Source of the DNA: a bacterium | GTDB taxonomy: Bacteria > SZUA-182 > DTGQ01 | NCBI GenBank assembly: GCA_040755755.1 | Contig: JBFLZW010000042.1 | Location: 21,550 to 85,549 of the forward strand | Reading direction: 5' to 3' | DNA length: 64,000 nucleotides | Position numbers and translations under genes: made by a program | Shown here: positions 53,930 through 62,758 of the stretch, in pieces | How positions within the stretch are numbered: position 1 is the stretch's first letter | How the letters are laid out: every line of letters begins with the position of its first letter | Notes under the pieces: generated by a model | The model's database searches: none | What the model was told of the DNA's origin: nothing | What the model saw: only the letters and a program-made list of their open reading frames with translations

Positions 53930-54912
53930 GCGCTGCTTTCCGGCGGAGGATAACTGGCAGGAGGGGGGCAGTGATGGGACTGCTCTGCCTGGCTCCAGCT
54001 TTTTTTCTGTGGACAGGAGGCGGCAGGTCGGCATGTGCCCTGGAAATTATCACCGCCAGGCACCTGTTCGATATCCAGAAAAATGCTGTCTCTCCTCCTC
54101 TTGACCAGCCAAGTGCCGTAGCTGTTGATCCGCAAAACAGGATTTGGGTTCTGGACGGAGTCAATGGCCGTCTGGTGGGGTTCTCATATAGTGGAAAGTA
54201 CCTGACCCAGTTTGGGAAAAAAGGAAGCGGGCGCGGGGAATTCAAATCCCCGCTGGGCCTGATGATCGATCCCCAGGGCCGCATCTATGTAGCTGATTCC
54301 AAAAATCACCGGATTCAGGTATTTGATGATGGCGGGAATCCGCTCTCGGAAGTTTTTCTTTCCCCCGATAAATACGGATCTTTGGCTGATCCTACCGATA
54401 TTGCCTGGGATGAGGGAAGGAAGCAGTTTGTGATTGTCGACAACGATAATCACCGGCTTCTTATCTATAACCAGGAGTTTAAGCTGGCGGGTGAAGTCGG
54501 TGGGGTCGGCTATGAAAACGGGAAATTCCGCTACCCCTATACCGTGTGTCTGGATAAATCGGGAAATATGTATGTCACGGATGTCATTAACACCAGAGTA
54601 CAGGTCCATTCTTCCAAGGGAGAATACATCCGCAGCATCGGTGAATGGGGTATTGAAAAGGGTCAGTTCTTCCGGCCCCAGTCGATTTGCATGGATCGGA
54701 AGGGAAGGGTCTTTGTCGGTGAAAACTATGTCAAGATCGGTTTGATTCAGGTTTTTGATCAGCAGGGGAATTTCCTTGGCGTAATCGGAGATTCCTCAAA
54801 GAATGAAATTCGTTTTCAGGTGCCAGCGGATATCTTTATTGATCAGCAGGACCGGTTGTATGTCGTTCAGATGTATACCAGTACGATCAGCGTTTATTCA
54901 CTTGATAAATAA
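53926..54912 (+). CDS. Secreted NHL-repeat beta-propeller protein
   Basis: A 328-residue protein with an N-terminal hydrophobic signal (GAVMGLLCLAPAFFLWTGGG). At least six NHL blades follow: PSAVAVDPQNRIWVLDGVNG, PLGLMIDPQGRIYVADSKNH, PYTVCLDKSGNMYVTDVINT, PQSICMDRKGRVFVGENYVK and PADIFIDQQDRLYVVQMYT. Third NHL protein of the cluster, coupled by a 4-base overlap to the triheme cytochrome and 13 bases before the 28-heme cytochrome. Confidence 0.9.
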   Translation: MSAAFRRRITGRRGAVMGLLCLAPAFFLWTGGGRSACALEIITARHLFDIQKNAVSPPLDQPSAVAVDPQNRIWVLDGVNGRLVGFSYSGKYLTQFGKKGSGRGEFKSPLGLMIDPQGRIYVADSKNHRIQVFDDGGNPLSEVFLSPDKYGSLADPTDIAWDEGRKQFVIVDNDNHRLLIYNQEFKLAGEVGGVGYENGKFRYPYTVCLDKSGNMYVTDVINTRVQVHSSKGEYIRSIGEWGIEKGQFFRPQSICMDRKGRVFVGENYVKIGLIQVFDQQGNFLGVIGDSSKNEIRFQVPADIFIDQQDRLYVVQMYTSTISVYSLDK

Positions 54913-54925
54913 AGAAATTTTGCCA

Positions 54926-57900
54926 ATGTTCCAATACCTGTCAGCACGGGCTCGTGGATCGCTTCTATCATCCCCTGGCCTGATAATTATCGGTTTTCTC
55001 CTTCTCCAGATAGGTTTTGCCGCAAAAGCCTCTGGGCAGATGGTTCCCAACTCCGCCAAGGAGTGCGCTATCTGTCATTTTCGCTGGATGGACCAGTTTT
55101 ATTTCGAAGGCCGAGGCACTGACCTGGTCGAGTATCAGAAGGAGCGGGATGCGGCCGATGAGATGATGTGCTATAGCTGCCATAACGGCATCCTGGTCGA
55201 CTCGCGGGAGCGGTTCTGGGCCAGGAGAGGGCACCGGGTGAACATGGTGCCTTCGGACAGGGTTTCCATCCCGCCGGAGATGCCTCTTGATGAAAAAAGG
55301 CAGGTTGTCTGCGGCACCTGCCATACGGCTCATGGGGTAGCCGATGAGCTGCGGTATCAGCAAACGATCTATCTCCGGTTCCCAAACCGGAATTCCGAGA
55401 TCTGCATCAAATGTCACATCGATAAAATCGGCGGACCGAAGGAAGGGAATCATCCGATCGATGTCAATTCATTGCCGATACCGGCCAGAATCCTGGAGAA
55501 TTATGGACGGGCTGGGGTAAAAAAGGATGCGGTGATCTGTGAGACCTGTCATACCGTGCATGGAAGTACGGATAAAAACCTCCTGGTCATTCCCAGCAAA
55601 GCGGATGGCGAGTATAATGCTCTTTTGTGTGAGTCCTGCCATACCAACAACCCCAGTATGAAGGGGAAAGGGGTTGGGATGGGCACTCACCCGGTCGATA
55701 TCACTTCTCAACTGAAGATGCCGAAAAAATGGAGCGGAGGATCACCCCTTATCACAGGAGGGGAAAATCAAATAATCTGCCTGACCTGTCATTCCCCCCA
55801 TAAGGCAGCGAAGGAGACTTCGATTCTGGCCAAAGGTGCGAAATCGCCGATCTGCATCGAATGCCATAAGCAAGAAAACCTGGTGGCCAGGACCGAGCAT
55901 GACCTTACCTTATCCGCTCCGGCAGAGCTGAGCTCGGAAAGCAAAGCAGGCATGCAGACAGGAATCTGCGGCTCCTGTCATTGGCCGCACAATGCCCAGG
56001 AGTTTCGCCTCTGGTCACGGCCCGTATCCGGCCTCAAAGGTGATCCCGGCTCGAAAATGTGCGCAAGCTGCCACAACGAGAAAGCCTGCGGCCAGAAGAA
56101 ACTGGTTGGAACCTATAGCCATCCTGTCATGCGGGATATTGCCAAAGTGAAAGGAAAGGCCGATTTTCCCACCTATGACGAGCAGGGCAAGCCTTGTGCT
56201 CAGGGAGTGCAGGGCAAAATCCTGTGCACAACCTGCCACAATCCCCATCAGTGGGACCCCCGGAAGAAAGAGTGCGGTCCGGGAGAAATGGTCGAGGGCG
56301 GGCAGGAGACCAGCTTCCTTCGCATGGCGAATGATAATAATTCCTCTTTTTGTCTGGCCTGTCACCAGACCCAGAAATCGGTAGTCGAGACCGAGCATGA
56401 CCTTCGCATTACCGCCAAAGATGAAGTGAACTCGCTGGGGCAAAAATGCTCGGAATCCGGGCCATGCAGCTCCTGCCATGCAGTGCACAGAGCTCAGGGT
56501 AATAAGCTCTGGGCCCGGCTGCTCCCCCAGGCCCAGGATCCGGTCAGCGCATATTGCGAAAGCTGCCACCGGGAGAAACTCTGTGCGGAGAAAAAACTGA
56601 CCGGTACTTATACCCATCCGGTTACGGTCGATATCAAGCTGGCTGACGATAAAACCACTCTCCCCCTCTTTGACAAGACGGGCTATGCATCGGCTCAGGG
56701 CCGTCTTGTCTCCTGCGCCACCTGCCACAATGTTCATCAGTGGAATCCCGCACAAAGCGACAAAGGACCGGGGAAGAACCTCGAAGGAGATGGCAAGGAC
56801 AGTTTTCTCCGGATTGCGAACGACAGTGAATCCACGCTCTGCCTGGACTGCCATAAGAAACAGCAATATGTGGCCAAAACCGATCACGATATGCGGTTTA
56901 TGGCAGCCAAGGAAAAAAATCAGGCCGGAGATCTGCCCCGCAAATCCGGCGTCTGCGGTGCCTGCCACCTGGCCCACAATGGGACATCGATCCTGATGTT
57001 TGCCAAGGCACCCGATGGTCAGGGCGATCTTGCCAATCAACTGTGCATCACCTGCCATAAAGAGAAGGGGTGTGGAGAGAAGAAGATAATTACTGCTCAT
57101 ACTCACCCCATGAATAAAGGGATTCAGGATGCCGACGGCCAGACCATGCTTCCCCTGTATGCACCCGATGGTTCCAGGCAGCCGACGGGAAAGGTTGCCT
57201 GCGCCTCCTGCCATGCCGTTCACCAGTGGTCGCCGTCGGAACAGGCGGTTGGAACCGGGGAAAACAGGGAGGGCACAGCACAGAACAGCTTCCTTCGGCT
57301 GCCCATGCTGCCTGAGCCTGCCCTGTGCGCGGATTGCCACCAGAAAGAGTGCCGGGTAGCGAACACCGATCATGATCTTCGGCTGGTAGCCGAGGGAGAG
57401 AAGAATGTGCATAATCAGACAGTCGGTGAATCGGGAATCTGCTCGGCCTGTCACCTGGTTCATAATGCGCCCCTCAGCAATCTGTGGGCCAGGGAGCTTC
57501 CCCTTATAGCCGGCAGTCTGACCAGCCAGGAATGCGTCAGTTGCCACAGCCAGGGGAAAGTAGGCGAGAAAAAGGTGATCGTCGATTTCTCTCATCCCGT
57601 GGATATCCGTCCGGCAGACAAAGAGATCACCACCAGCCTGCCGCTCTATACTCCTGCCGGAGCGGTTGAAAAATCAGCCAATGGCCTTTTGACCTGCACA
57701 AGCTGCCATAATCCCCACCTCTGGGCACCTGAGGTGGTGCCAGGCTCCGAACGACACAGCGAGCCTCCTGCAAAAGCGAAAACACCCGGCAAGGCAAAGG
57801 CAGCCCAGGTGAAGAATCAGGAAGGGGATATCCATACCAGTTTTCTCAGGCTGGACGAACAGCCGAAAGAGAATCTGTGTACGGATTGCCATAAGGATAA

Positions 57901-58543
57901 AAAGTACACCTGCCAGAGTGAGCACGATCTGAGCCTCTTTGCCAGACAGGAAACCAATATCCAGGGCCATACCGTAGCCCAATCCGGCGTATGCTCCGCC
58001 TGTCACCTGGTGCATAACGGTCCATTCAAGTCCCTGCTCTGGGCAAAACAGTTGCCGCCGGAGAAGGATTTCATGCTGGGTACCTGCCTGTCCTGCCATG
58101 ACAAGGGAAAATGTGCAGCGGAAAAAGGCGTTTTCATCGGCCTCCATCCCAGCTCTTTTGTCTATACCGGGAAGATAACCCAGTTCCGCCGGATGGGAGA
58201 GACGGATTATAAAACGTATTTTCCTCTCTACGATAAGCAGGGCAAGAAATCCCCGGTGGGTTTTGTAACCTGCACCACCTGCCATACCGCCCACCAGTGG
58301 GACCCTGAATCCAGGGAATATCCCTATTCGGGAAAGAACATCGAAGGGGACCCCCGGAACAGCTTCCTGCGCAACAGCGGTTCGGACTTTTCCATCTGCC
58401 TGGATTGCCACGGATTTGAAGCCATGCTCAAGTACAAGAACTATCATGTTCCTTCCGAGTGGCATCAAAAATACTGGCGACCGGGACAGGATGTGAAACC
58501 GACAGACAATACCAACACGATCGAGAGGAAACCTGTACCGTAA
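54926..58543 (+). CDS. Giant secreted cytochrome c with 28 CXXCH motifs in tandem tetraheme modules
   Basis: A 1205-residue protein from the ATG at 54926, which opens the signal GLIIIGFLLLQIGFAAKA; the frame is open to 54803 but that part lies in the NHL gene. After an eight-heme N-terminal part, five tandem units of four hemes repeat the order AxTEHDLR, CxxCHxxHN, LWAR, CxSCHxxKxCGEKK, THPV, LPLYxxxG, CxxCHxVHQW, GxNxEG, SFLR. All 28 motifs are canonical. It is the last gene of the cluster and is followed by a perfect 44-base palindrome. Confidence 0.92.
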   Translation: MFQYLSARARGSLLSSPGLIIIGFLLLQIGFAAKASGQMVPNSAKECAICHFRWMDQFYFEGRGTDLVEYQKERDAADEMMCYSCHNGILVDSRERFWARRGHRVNMVPSDRVSIPPEMPLDEKRQVVCGTCHTAHGVADELRYQQTIYLRFPNRNSEICIKCHIDKIGGPKEGNHPIDVNSLPIPARILENYGRAGVKKDAVICETCHTVHGSTDKNLLVIPSKADGEYNALLCESCHTNNPSMKGKGVGMGTHPVDITSQLKMPKKWSGGSPLITGGENQIICLTCHSPHKAAKETSILAKGAKSPICIECHKQENLVARTEHDLTLSAPAELSSESKAGMQTGICGSCHWPHNAQEFRLWSRPVSGLKGDPGSKMCASCHNEKACGQKKLVGTYSHPVMRDIAKVKGKADFPTYDEQGKPCAQGVQGKILCTTCHNPHQWDPRKKECGPGEMVEGGQETSFLRMANDNNSSFCLACHQTQKSVVETEHDLRITAKDEVNSLGQKCSESGPCSSCHAVHRAQGNKLWARLLPQAQDPVSAYCESCHREKLCAEKKLTGTYTHPVTVDIKLADDKTTLPLFDKTGYASAQGRLVSCATCHNVHQWNPAQSDKGPGKNLEGDGKDSFLRIANDSESTLCLDCHKKQQYVAKTDHDMRFMAAKEKNQAGDLPRKSGVCGACHLAHNGTSILMFAKAPDGQGDLANQLCITCHKEKGCGEKKIITAHTHPMNKGIQDADGQTMLPLYAPDGSRQPTGKVACASCHAVHQWSPSEQAVGTGENREGTAQNSFLRLPMLPEPALCADCHQKECRVANTDHDLRLVAEGEKNVHNQTVGESGICSACHLVHNAPLSNLWARELPLIAGSLTSQECVSCHSQGKVGEKKVIVDFSHPVDIRPADKEITTSLPLYTPAGAVEKSANGLLTCTSCHNPHLWAPEVVPGSERHSEPPAKAKTPGKAKAAQVKNQEGDIHTSFLRLDEQPKENLCTDCHKDKKYTCQSEHDLSLFARQETNIQGHTVAQSGVCSACHLVHNGPFKSLLWAKQLPPEKDFMLGTCLSCHDKGKCAAEKGVFIGLHPSSFVYTGKITQFRRMGETDYKTYFPLYDKQGKKSPVGFVTCTTCHTAHQWDPESREYPYSGKNIEGDPRNSFLRNSGSDFSICLDCHGFEAMLKYKNYHVPSEWHQKYWRPGQDVKPTDNTNTIERKPVP

Positions 58544-58582
58544 GGCATATTCCCTTTTCAAGAGAATGGTAGGTACAGAAAA

Positions 58583-58626
58583 AAATACAAAGGACACCAC
58601 AGAGCTCTGTGGTGTCCTTTGTATTT
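58583..58626. terminator. Perfect 44-base palindrome at the end of the cytochrome cluster
   Basis: Two 22-base arms meet with no spacer at AGAG|CTCT (58604/58605); the arms begin AAATACAAAGGACACC. It lies 40 bases after the 28-heme cytochrome stop. A transcript would form a long hairpin, though only a short T-run (GTATTT) follows. It could equally be a dispersed palindromic repeat. Confidence 0.6.
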
Positions 58627-58717
58627 CCCCTTGTTTTTGGTCTTTCCTGAACAGGATATAAAAGATAAATGCTCATTATGGGATAAATGGCACATATCCG
58701 ATAGGATGGAATGATGA

Positions 58718-58788
58718 TCTCCCGCAGAGACGCGGGGGCGCAGAGAACGAAAATGATATCCTCTGCGTCTCAGCGTCTCTGCGGGAGA
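58718..58788. repeat. 71-base imperfect inverted repeat (REP-like)
   Basis: Outer arms TCTCCCGCAGAGACGC (58718-58733) and its complement (58773-58788) are perfect. Inner arms CGCAGAG (58739-58745) and CTCTGCG (58761-58767) extend the stem. Such CGCAGAGACGC repeats look like dispersed intergenic elements in environmental genomes. The 317-base gap between 58543 and 58861 holds this, the 44-base palindrome and no gene. Confidence 0.65.
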
Positions 58789-58860
58789 AATACCAATAAA
58801 TGACAGCACTGCTGTGTTATCTTTCCCATAAGAGCGAAGATAATTTCTGAGCAAACAACC

Positions 58861-60246
58861 ATGAAGAATCCTTTTCCTTTAGCCGTGGTATTCATGCTCA
58901 TCATATTCAGCGGCATGAGCTGGGCGCAGGCACCTGCTTCGCAGGTACCCATCTCCCTGTCTGAGGCGATCAATCGTGCAGTACAAGCACACCCGGAAAT
59001 ATCGATAGCCGAAAAAGACCGGAAAAAGTCCCTCGCTGCCCTTAAAAAGGCCCGGTCTTCACGGTTTCCGGAAGTGGATTTTGTCGTTGAGAATCGCTAT
59101 ACCAGGACTATCGAGAAATTCGAGCCGGTCAAGATACATCTGACTTTCGAGAACGGGATTGACCAGGTCTTTTCCCCCACCAAGGATGTTCCCGAATACC
59201 AGAGTGAAATATCGGTTCAGGCCAGGGAGCTGCTCTTTACCGGCGGGCGTATTACTTCTCAGATTAATGCGGCCAGGGCCGGGATCAGGACTACTGAACA
59301 GGAAAAAATCACTGCCCGGCGGAAGGTGATACTGGCAACTATCAGGGCCTATTGGGAATTGAAACGGGCACAGGAGATATTCCTCGTCGATTCCGAGAAA
59401 GTCGAACATGCGGAGGATATCCTGAAATCAGCCGAGAGCCGGTATGCACAAGGGGCCATCACAGGGCTTGAGAAAGAGAAAGCAGCGGTGGATTTCATCA
59501 ATCATCAGGGTGATCTTGTGCAGTCTCAGACAGCGAGAAAAATTGCTGAAGATAGCCTATGGCTGGAGATGGGCCTCCTGAAAGTCGAAAAACCCGGAGG
59601 ATCACTCTATGCGCAGGATGAGCCATCCTTTTATCCGGTGACTTATACTCATGAGGAGCTTGAACAGGGCATCCGTACAGCCCTTTCCCTTCGTCCGGAG
59701 ATGCAATCCATCACCGCGAGTATTGAAGCCAAAGAAGCGGAAGTAGGAGTAGCCAGGGCAGGCTATTACCCGCAGGTTGACCTGTTCGGACGGTATAGCT
59801 GGATCGGATATGGCAGAGAGGATGCAGGTGAGGCATTTGAAGACCTTGCCCGGAATTACTGGATGGTAGGGGTGAACCTCACCCTCAATCTTTTTGAGGG
59901 ATTTGCGACCGAGAGCAGGATCGAGGAGGGGAAAGCGGTACTGGCGGGTTCTTTGCTTGAACAGGAGAAAATGCGCCAGTCCATAATTCATCAGGTGCGG
60001 GAAGCATATAATTCCTTGATTGGCGCTGGAGAAAGAGTTACCATATTCCAGAAGAATGTTGCTTTGGCCGGGGTGAACCTGGATACAGCCAAGAAGCGGT
60101 TTGCTCTGGGCGCAGCCACCATTCATGAAGTTGCAGAGTATAATGTCAGTATGGCTGAGACGAGAAAAAAATATATCAATGCCCTCATGGATTATGAGTT
60201 GGCCAGGGCCGAGCTGAAATGGGCCAGGGGGGAGGCGCTGCCGTGA
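58861..60246 (+). CDS. TolC-family outer-membrane efflux protein
   Basis: A 461-residue protein with a signal peptide (PLAVVFMLIIFSGMSWAQA). It carries the two OEP repeats of TolC-type proteins (ISLSEAINRAVQAHPEISIA; ELEQGIRTALSLRPEMQSI), with long helical segments and the barrel motif LTLNLFEGFATESRI. It forms a trimeric outer-membrane exit duct. The stop overlaps the adaptor gene by 4 bases (GTGA), so this is the first gene of a MacAB-TolC-like operon. Confidence 0.92.
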   Translation: MKNPFPLAVVFMLIIFSGMSWAQAPASQVPISLSEAINRAVQAHPEISIAEKDRKKSLAALKKARSSRFPEVDFVVENRYTRTIEKFEPVKIHLTFENGIDQVFSPTKDVPEYQSEISVQARELLFTGGRITSQINAARAGIRTTEQEKITARRKVILATIRAYWELKRAQEIFLVDSEKVEHAEDILKSAESRYAQGAITGLEKEKAAVDFINHQGDLVQSQTARKIAEDSLWLEMGLLKVEKPGGSLYAQDEPSFYPVTYTHEELEQGIRTALSLRPEMQSITASIEAKEAEVGVARAGYYPQVDLFGRYSWIGYGREDAGEAFEDLARNYWMVGVNLTLNLFEGFATESRIEEGKAVLAGSLLEQEKMRQSIIHQVREAYNSLIGAGERVTIFQKNVALAGVNLDTAKKRFALGAATIHEVAEYNVSMAETRKKYINALMDYELARAELKWARGEALP

Positions 60247-61532
60247 AGAAACTAATCTTTTTTATCACCCTGGCAGCTATAGTTGTGGCAGGCACCATCC
60301 TGGTCATAGGTAAGACCTCCAATTTACCCACTATTGAGATCGTCAAGGTAGAGCGGAAGGATATCAGCGACTATATCAAGGCTACCGGCAGAGTTGAGGC
60401 CGTAGTCGAAAAGGTTATCCGGGCGGAGGAAGAGGGGAAAATCCTACAGTTAGTCAAGGAGGAAGGCGATACGGTCAAGACCGGCGAAGAACTGGTGCGT
60501 TTTGATTTAGCCGATATCGACGATGCCGTGGCCAGGGCCAGGCTTGAGATCGAGCAGGTGCAGATTGCCATGCGCCTCGTGAGGATGAAACTCGATGCTT
60601 CGGAGCGTACCTATGAGGACCCTGCGGAGCGTGAATCCTATTTGAAGGACCGCGAGGATGGATACCGGCAGGCAGCCCTGAGTAAGGAGGCTGCTGAGCG
60701 GGAGGTGAACATTGCCCGCGAGCTGTATGCAATACAGGCTGAATCTCTCCTCGATCTCAAGACCAAGGAAGACCGTTTGAAAAAGGCAACCATCGACCTT
60801 CAGCAGGCTGAGCGTGAGCTTGAGGAAGCACGGAAGTATTCTGCCGACAAGGAACAGTCGGGCATTAATCTGTCTGCCCTCAAGACAGAGTATGAGAAGG
60901 CAGCCAATCAGAAGAAATTGGCTGAGGTCAACTTGAGAGAGCTTCTCCGAAAACGGGAGCGGCTTTCTCCCATTGCTCCTTTCAACGGACGGGTAACGAT
61001 GTGCGATTTGAAAGAGGGAATGATCGTCACCACAGGACAGCCCCTTATGACCATTGCCGATACCGGACATCTGCGGGTGCGCGCTGAGATCGATGAATTG
61101 GACGCGGGACGCCTGAAGGAGGCACAGGAGGCGGTGATCACCTTTGGTGCCTTCTCCGACCGTACCTTTCCCGGCAGAGTGAGCCGGGTTTCACCGCAGG
61201 CCCGGATCAAGGGCGAGCGGACCGTTGTCGAGACCATTATCCTGCTGGCTGAGGGTACAGAGCTGCTGAAAATTGCCAATCAGGTGGATATTAAAATCAT
61301 CCGGGAGAAAAAGCGCAATGTTCCGGTTCTTCCTCTTGCCGCCATACAGCGGGAAACACCGCCTTTTGTCTGGCTCCACCACGGCGGTATCGCCAGAAAG
61401 ATGGAAGTGGGCCTGGGGCTGTCCGATGTGGACTCCATCGAGATCGTTCAAGGGCTGAAGGAGGGCGACGAGGTGATTATCTCAAGCAGCAGGCCCCTCC
61501 GGGATGGGGAAAAGGTAAGAGCGCAAGAGTGA
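60243..61532 (+). CDS. Periplasmic adaptor protein (MacA/HlyD family)
   Basis: A 429-residue protein. GTG at 60243 follows a GGGGAGG site and overlaps the tolC stop. An N-terminal membrane helix (LIFFITLAAIVVAGTILVIG) is followed by the barrel-sandwich half-motifs (ISDYIKATGRVEAVVEKVI; RLSPIAPFNGRVTMCDLKEG), a long coiled-coil hairpin (about 90-225), a beta-barrel part and a membrane-proximal domain. It would bridge the TolC protein and the inner-membrane ABC transporter. Confidence 0.92.
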   Translation: MKKLIFFITLAAIVVAGTILVIGKTSNLPTIEIVKVERKDISDYIKATGRVEAVVEKVIRAEEEGKILQLVKEEGDTVKTGEELVRFDLADIDDAVARARLEIEQVQIAMRLVRMKLDASERTYEDPAERESYLKDREDGYRQAALSKEAAEREVNIARELYAIQAESLLDLKTKEDRLKKATIDLQQAERELEEARKYSADKEQSGINLSALKTEYEKAANQKKLAEVNLRELLRKRERLSPIAPFNGRVTMCDLKEGMIVTTGQPLMTIADTGHLRVRAEIDELDAGRLKEAQEAVITFGAFSDRTFPGRVSRVSPQARIKGERTVVETIILLAEGTELLKIANQVDIKIIREKKRNVPVLPLAAIQRETPPFVWLHHGGIARKMEVGLGLSDVDSIEIVQGLKEGDEVIISSSRPLRDGEKVRAQE

Positions 61533-61533
61533 C

Positions 61534-61569
61534 CAGTGGTCAGTGGTCAGTGGTGAGTGGTCGGTGGTC
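61534..61569 (+). repeat. Short tandem repeat of GTGGTCA units
   Basis: Five imperfect 7-base units (GTGGTCA, GTGGTGA, GTGGTCG) fill the gap between the adaptor stop and the ABC ATPase start. This kind of repeat is common between genes in some environmental genomes; it also keeps a spurious longer frame open upstream of the ATPase. Confidence 0.7.
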
Positions 61570-61581
61570 AGAGGAAACATC

Positions 61582-62259
61582 ATGATATGCTTGGAGGACA
61601 TCAGTCGGACTTATGCCATGAAATCAGGGCTGGTGTATGCCCTCAGCAGGGTCAGCCTCTCGATTGAGCGAGGTGAATTTGTGGCGGTGATGGGGCCGTC
61701 CGGTTCCGGCAAGTCCACGTTGATGAATATTATCGGCTGCCTCGACCGGCCTACGTCGGGCCGGTATTATCTCGAAGATGTCGATGTTTCTCAATTGAGC
61801 GACAATGACCTTGCCGCAGTCAGAAACCGGAAAATCGGCTTTGTCTTCCAGAATTATAACCTGCTGCCCAGGATGACTATTCTGAAAAACGTCGAGCTGG
61901 CACTGATGTATGCAGGGCATCCGCGAGGTGCCAGGCGGGAGGCGACTGCCAGAGCGGCGCTTGAGGCCGTAGGTCTGGCCCAGAGGGTGATTCACAGGCC
62001 ATACGAGCTATCGGGAGGCCAGCAGCAGCGGGCAGCCATCGCCAGGGCACTGGCTACGGATCCTGCGCTGCTGCTTGCTGATGAGCCCACCGGCAGCCTT
62101 GATTCAGCCACGGGAGAGGAGATAATGCATATCTTTTGTGAGCTGAACAGGAAAGGAAAGACCATTCTCCTCGTTACCCACGAGCAGGCCATGACCAGGT
62201 ATGTGCACCGCATCGTCCGGTTGAAGGACGGCTGTATCAACCGGGAGGCCGGCAGGTAG
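61582..62259 (+). CDS. ABC transporter ATP-binding protein (MacB/LolD type)
   Basis: A 225-residue protein from the ATG at 61582, preceded by GAGGAAA. Walker [14 protein letters not shown]-loop [11 protein letters not shown], signature [15 protein letters not shown], Walker [13 protein letters not shown] and H-loop VTHEQ are intact. This is the MacB/LolD subfamily. The expected FtsX-type permease is absent: the next sequence is a broken ORF6N gene. The transporter is therefore probably incomplete here, or it uses a permease coded elsewhere. Confidence 0.92.
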   Translation: MICLEDISRTYAMKSGLVYALSRVSLSIERGEFVAVMGPSGSGKSTLMNIIGCLDRPTSGRYYLEDVDVSQLSDNDLAAVRNRKIGFVFQNYNLLPRMTILKNVELALMYAGHPRGARREATARAALEAVGLAQRVIHRPYELSGGQQQRAAIARALATDPALLLADEPTGSLDSATGEEIMHIFCELNRKGKTILLVTHEQAMTRYVHRIVRLKDGCINREAGR

Positions 62260-62321
62260 TCGCTTCATCAGTTCGAGAGATATGGTTTGAGGTACCGCTT
62301 CTATCGGAAGGAGTAATCTTT

Positions 62322-62620
62322 ATGAATTCAAGAGTTGATTCCACAAGAGGCAATACAAAGCAAGATCCTCTTTCTCAGAGGAAAAAGGGTAATGCTTGCT
62401 GGATAGTGACTTGGCTATGCTGTATGAAGTGCCTACAAAAAGGTTCAATGAGCAGGTAAAAAGGAACATCAAAAGGTTTCTGGAAGAGTTCATGTTCCAG
62501 CTTACAAAAGAAGAGCTTGAAAGTTTGAGGTCGCAAATTGCGACCTCAAAAAGAGGTGGTCGGAGATACTTACCTTATGCTTTTACTGAGCATGCACGAG
62601 TTCTGGGGGTCAGCCCTTGA
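62322..62620 (+). pseudogene. Frameshifted, truncated ORF6N-domain gene
   Basis: A good ribosome site (AAGGAG) precedes ATG at 62322, but the frame fails at once. A second frame then reads IPQEAIQSKILFLRGKRVM, and after a +1 shift near 62393 a third reads LDSDLAMLYEVPTKRFNEQV onward to RYLPYAFTEHARVLG. These pieces are the ORF6N DNA-binding domain found in phage and mobile-element proteins. The 3-prime part is missing; the frame ends inside the inverted repeat at 62606-62662. Confidence 0.75.
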
Positions 62621-62662
62621 AATTTGACATCCTTTATTTGTCAAATTTCAAGGGCTGACCCC
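62606..62662. repeat. Perfect 24-base inverted repeat with 9-base loop (REP/MITE-like)
   Basis: Arms 62606-62629 and 62639-62662 are exact complements, starting GGGGTCAGCCCTTGAAATTT; the loop is TCCTTTATT. The GGGGTCAGCCC end resembles palindromic repeats moved by REP-associated tyrosine transposases. It sits exactly where the ORF6N coding match ends and where a second copy of a gene leader is cut (62672-62696). Confidence 0.75.
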
Positions 62663-62671
62663 AATGGGCCC

Positions 62672-62696
62672 CTATGCATGGTAGTCTCCCAATCAA
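62672..62696. repeat. 25-base direct repeat, truncated copy of a gene leader
   Basis: Identical to 63483-63507, which spans the ribosome site and first codons of the minus-strand gene at 62759-63490. On the minus strand this copy also carries the GGGAG ribosome site and an ATG, but the coding match stops after about two codons. It is probably the relic of a deleted paralogue. Confidence 0.7.
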
Positions 62697-62758
62697 ACGC
62701 TCACCGCAAAGCCTGGGGGCAGGCATTGAATTATACGATTGGGAAATAAATCCATAAT

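Noticed and set aside
54803..54925. Upstream extension of the 28-heme cytochrome frame
   Set aside because: It overlaps the NHL gene; the ATG at 54926 starts a normal signal sequence.
56015..57595. Open frame of 526 codons on the minus strand
   Set aside because: It is antisense to the 28-heme cytochrome. The repeated CXXCH codons keep the opposite strand free of stops; the product has no domain logic.
58688..58706. TGGCAC that could be a sigma-54 -24 box before the TolC gene
   Set aside because: No TTGC at the -12 position.
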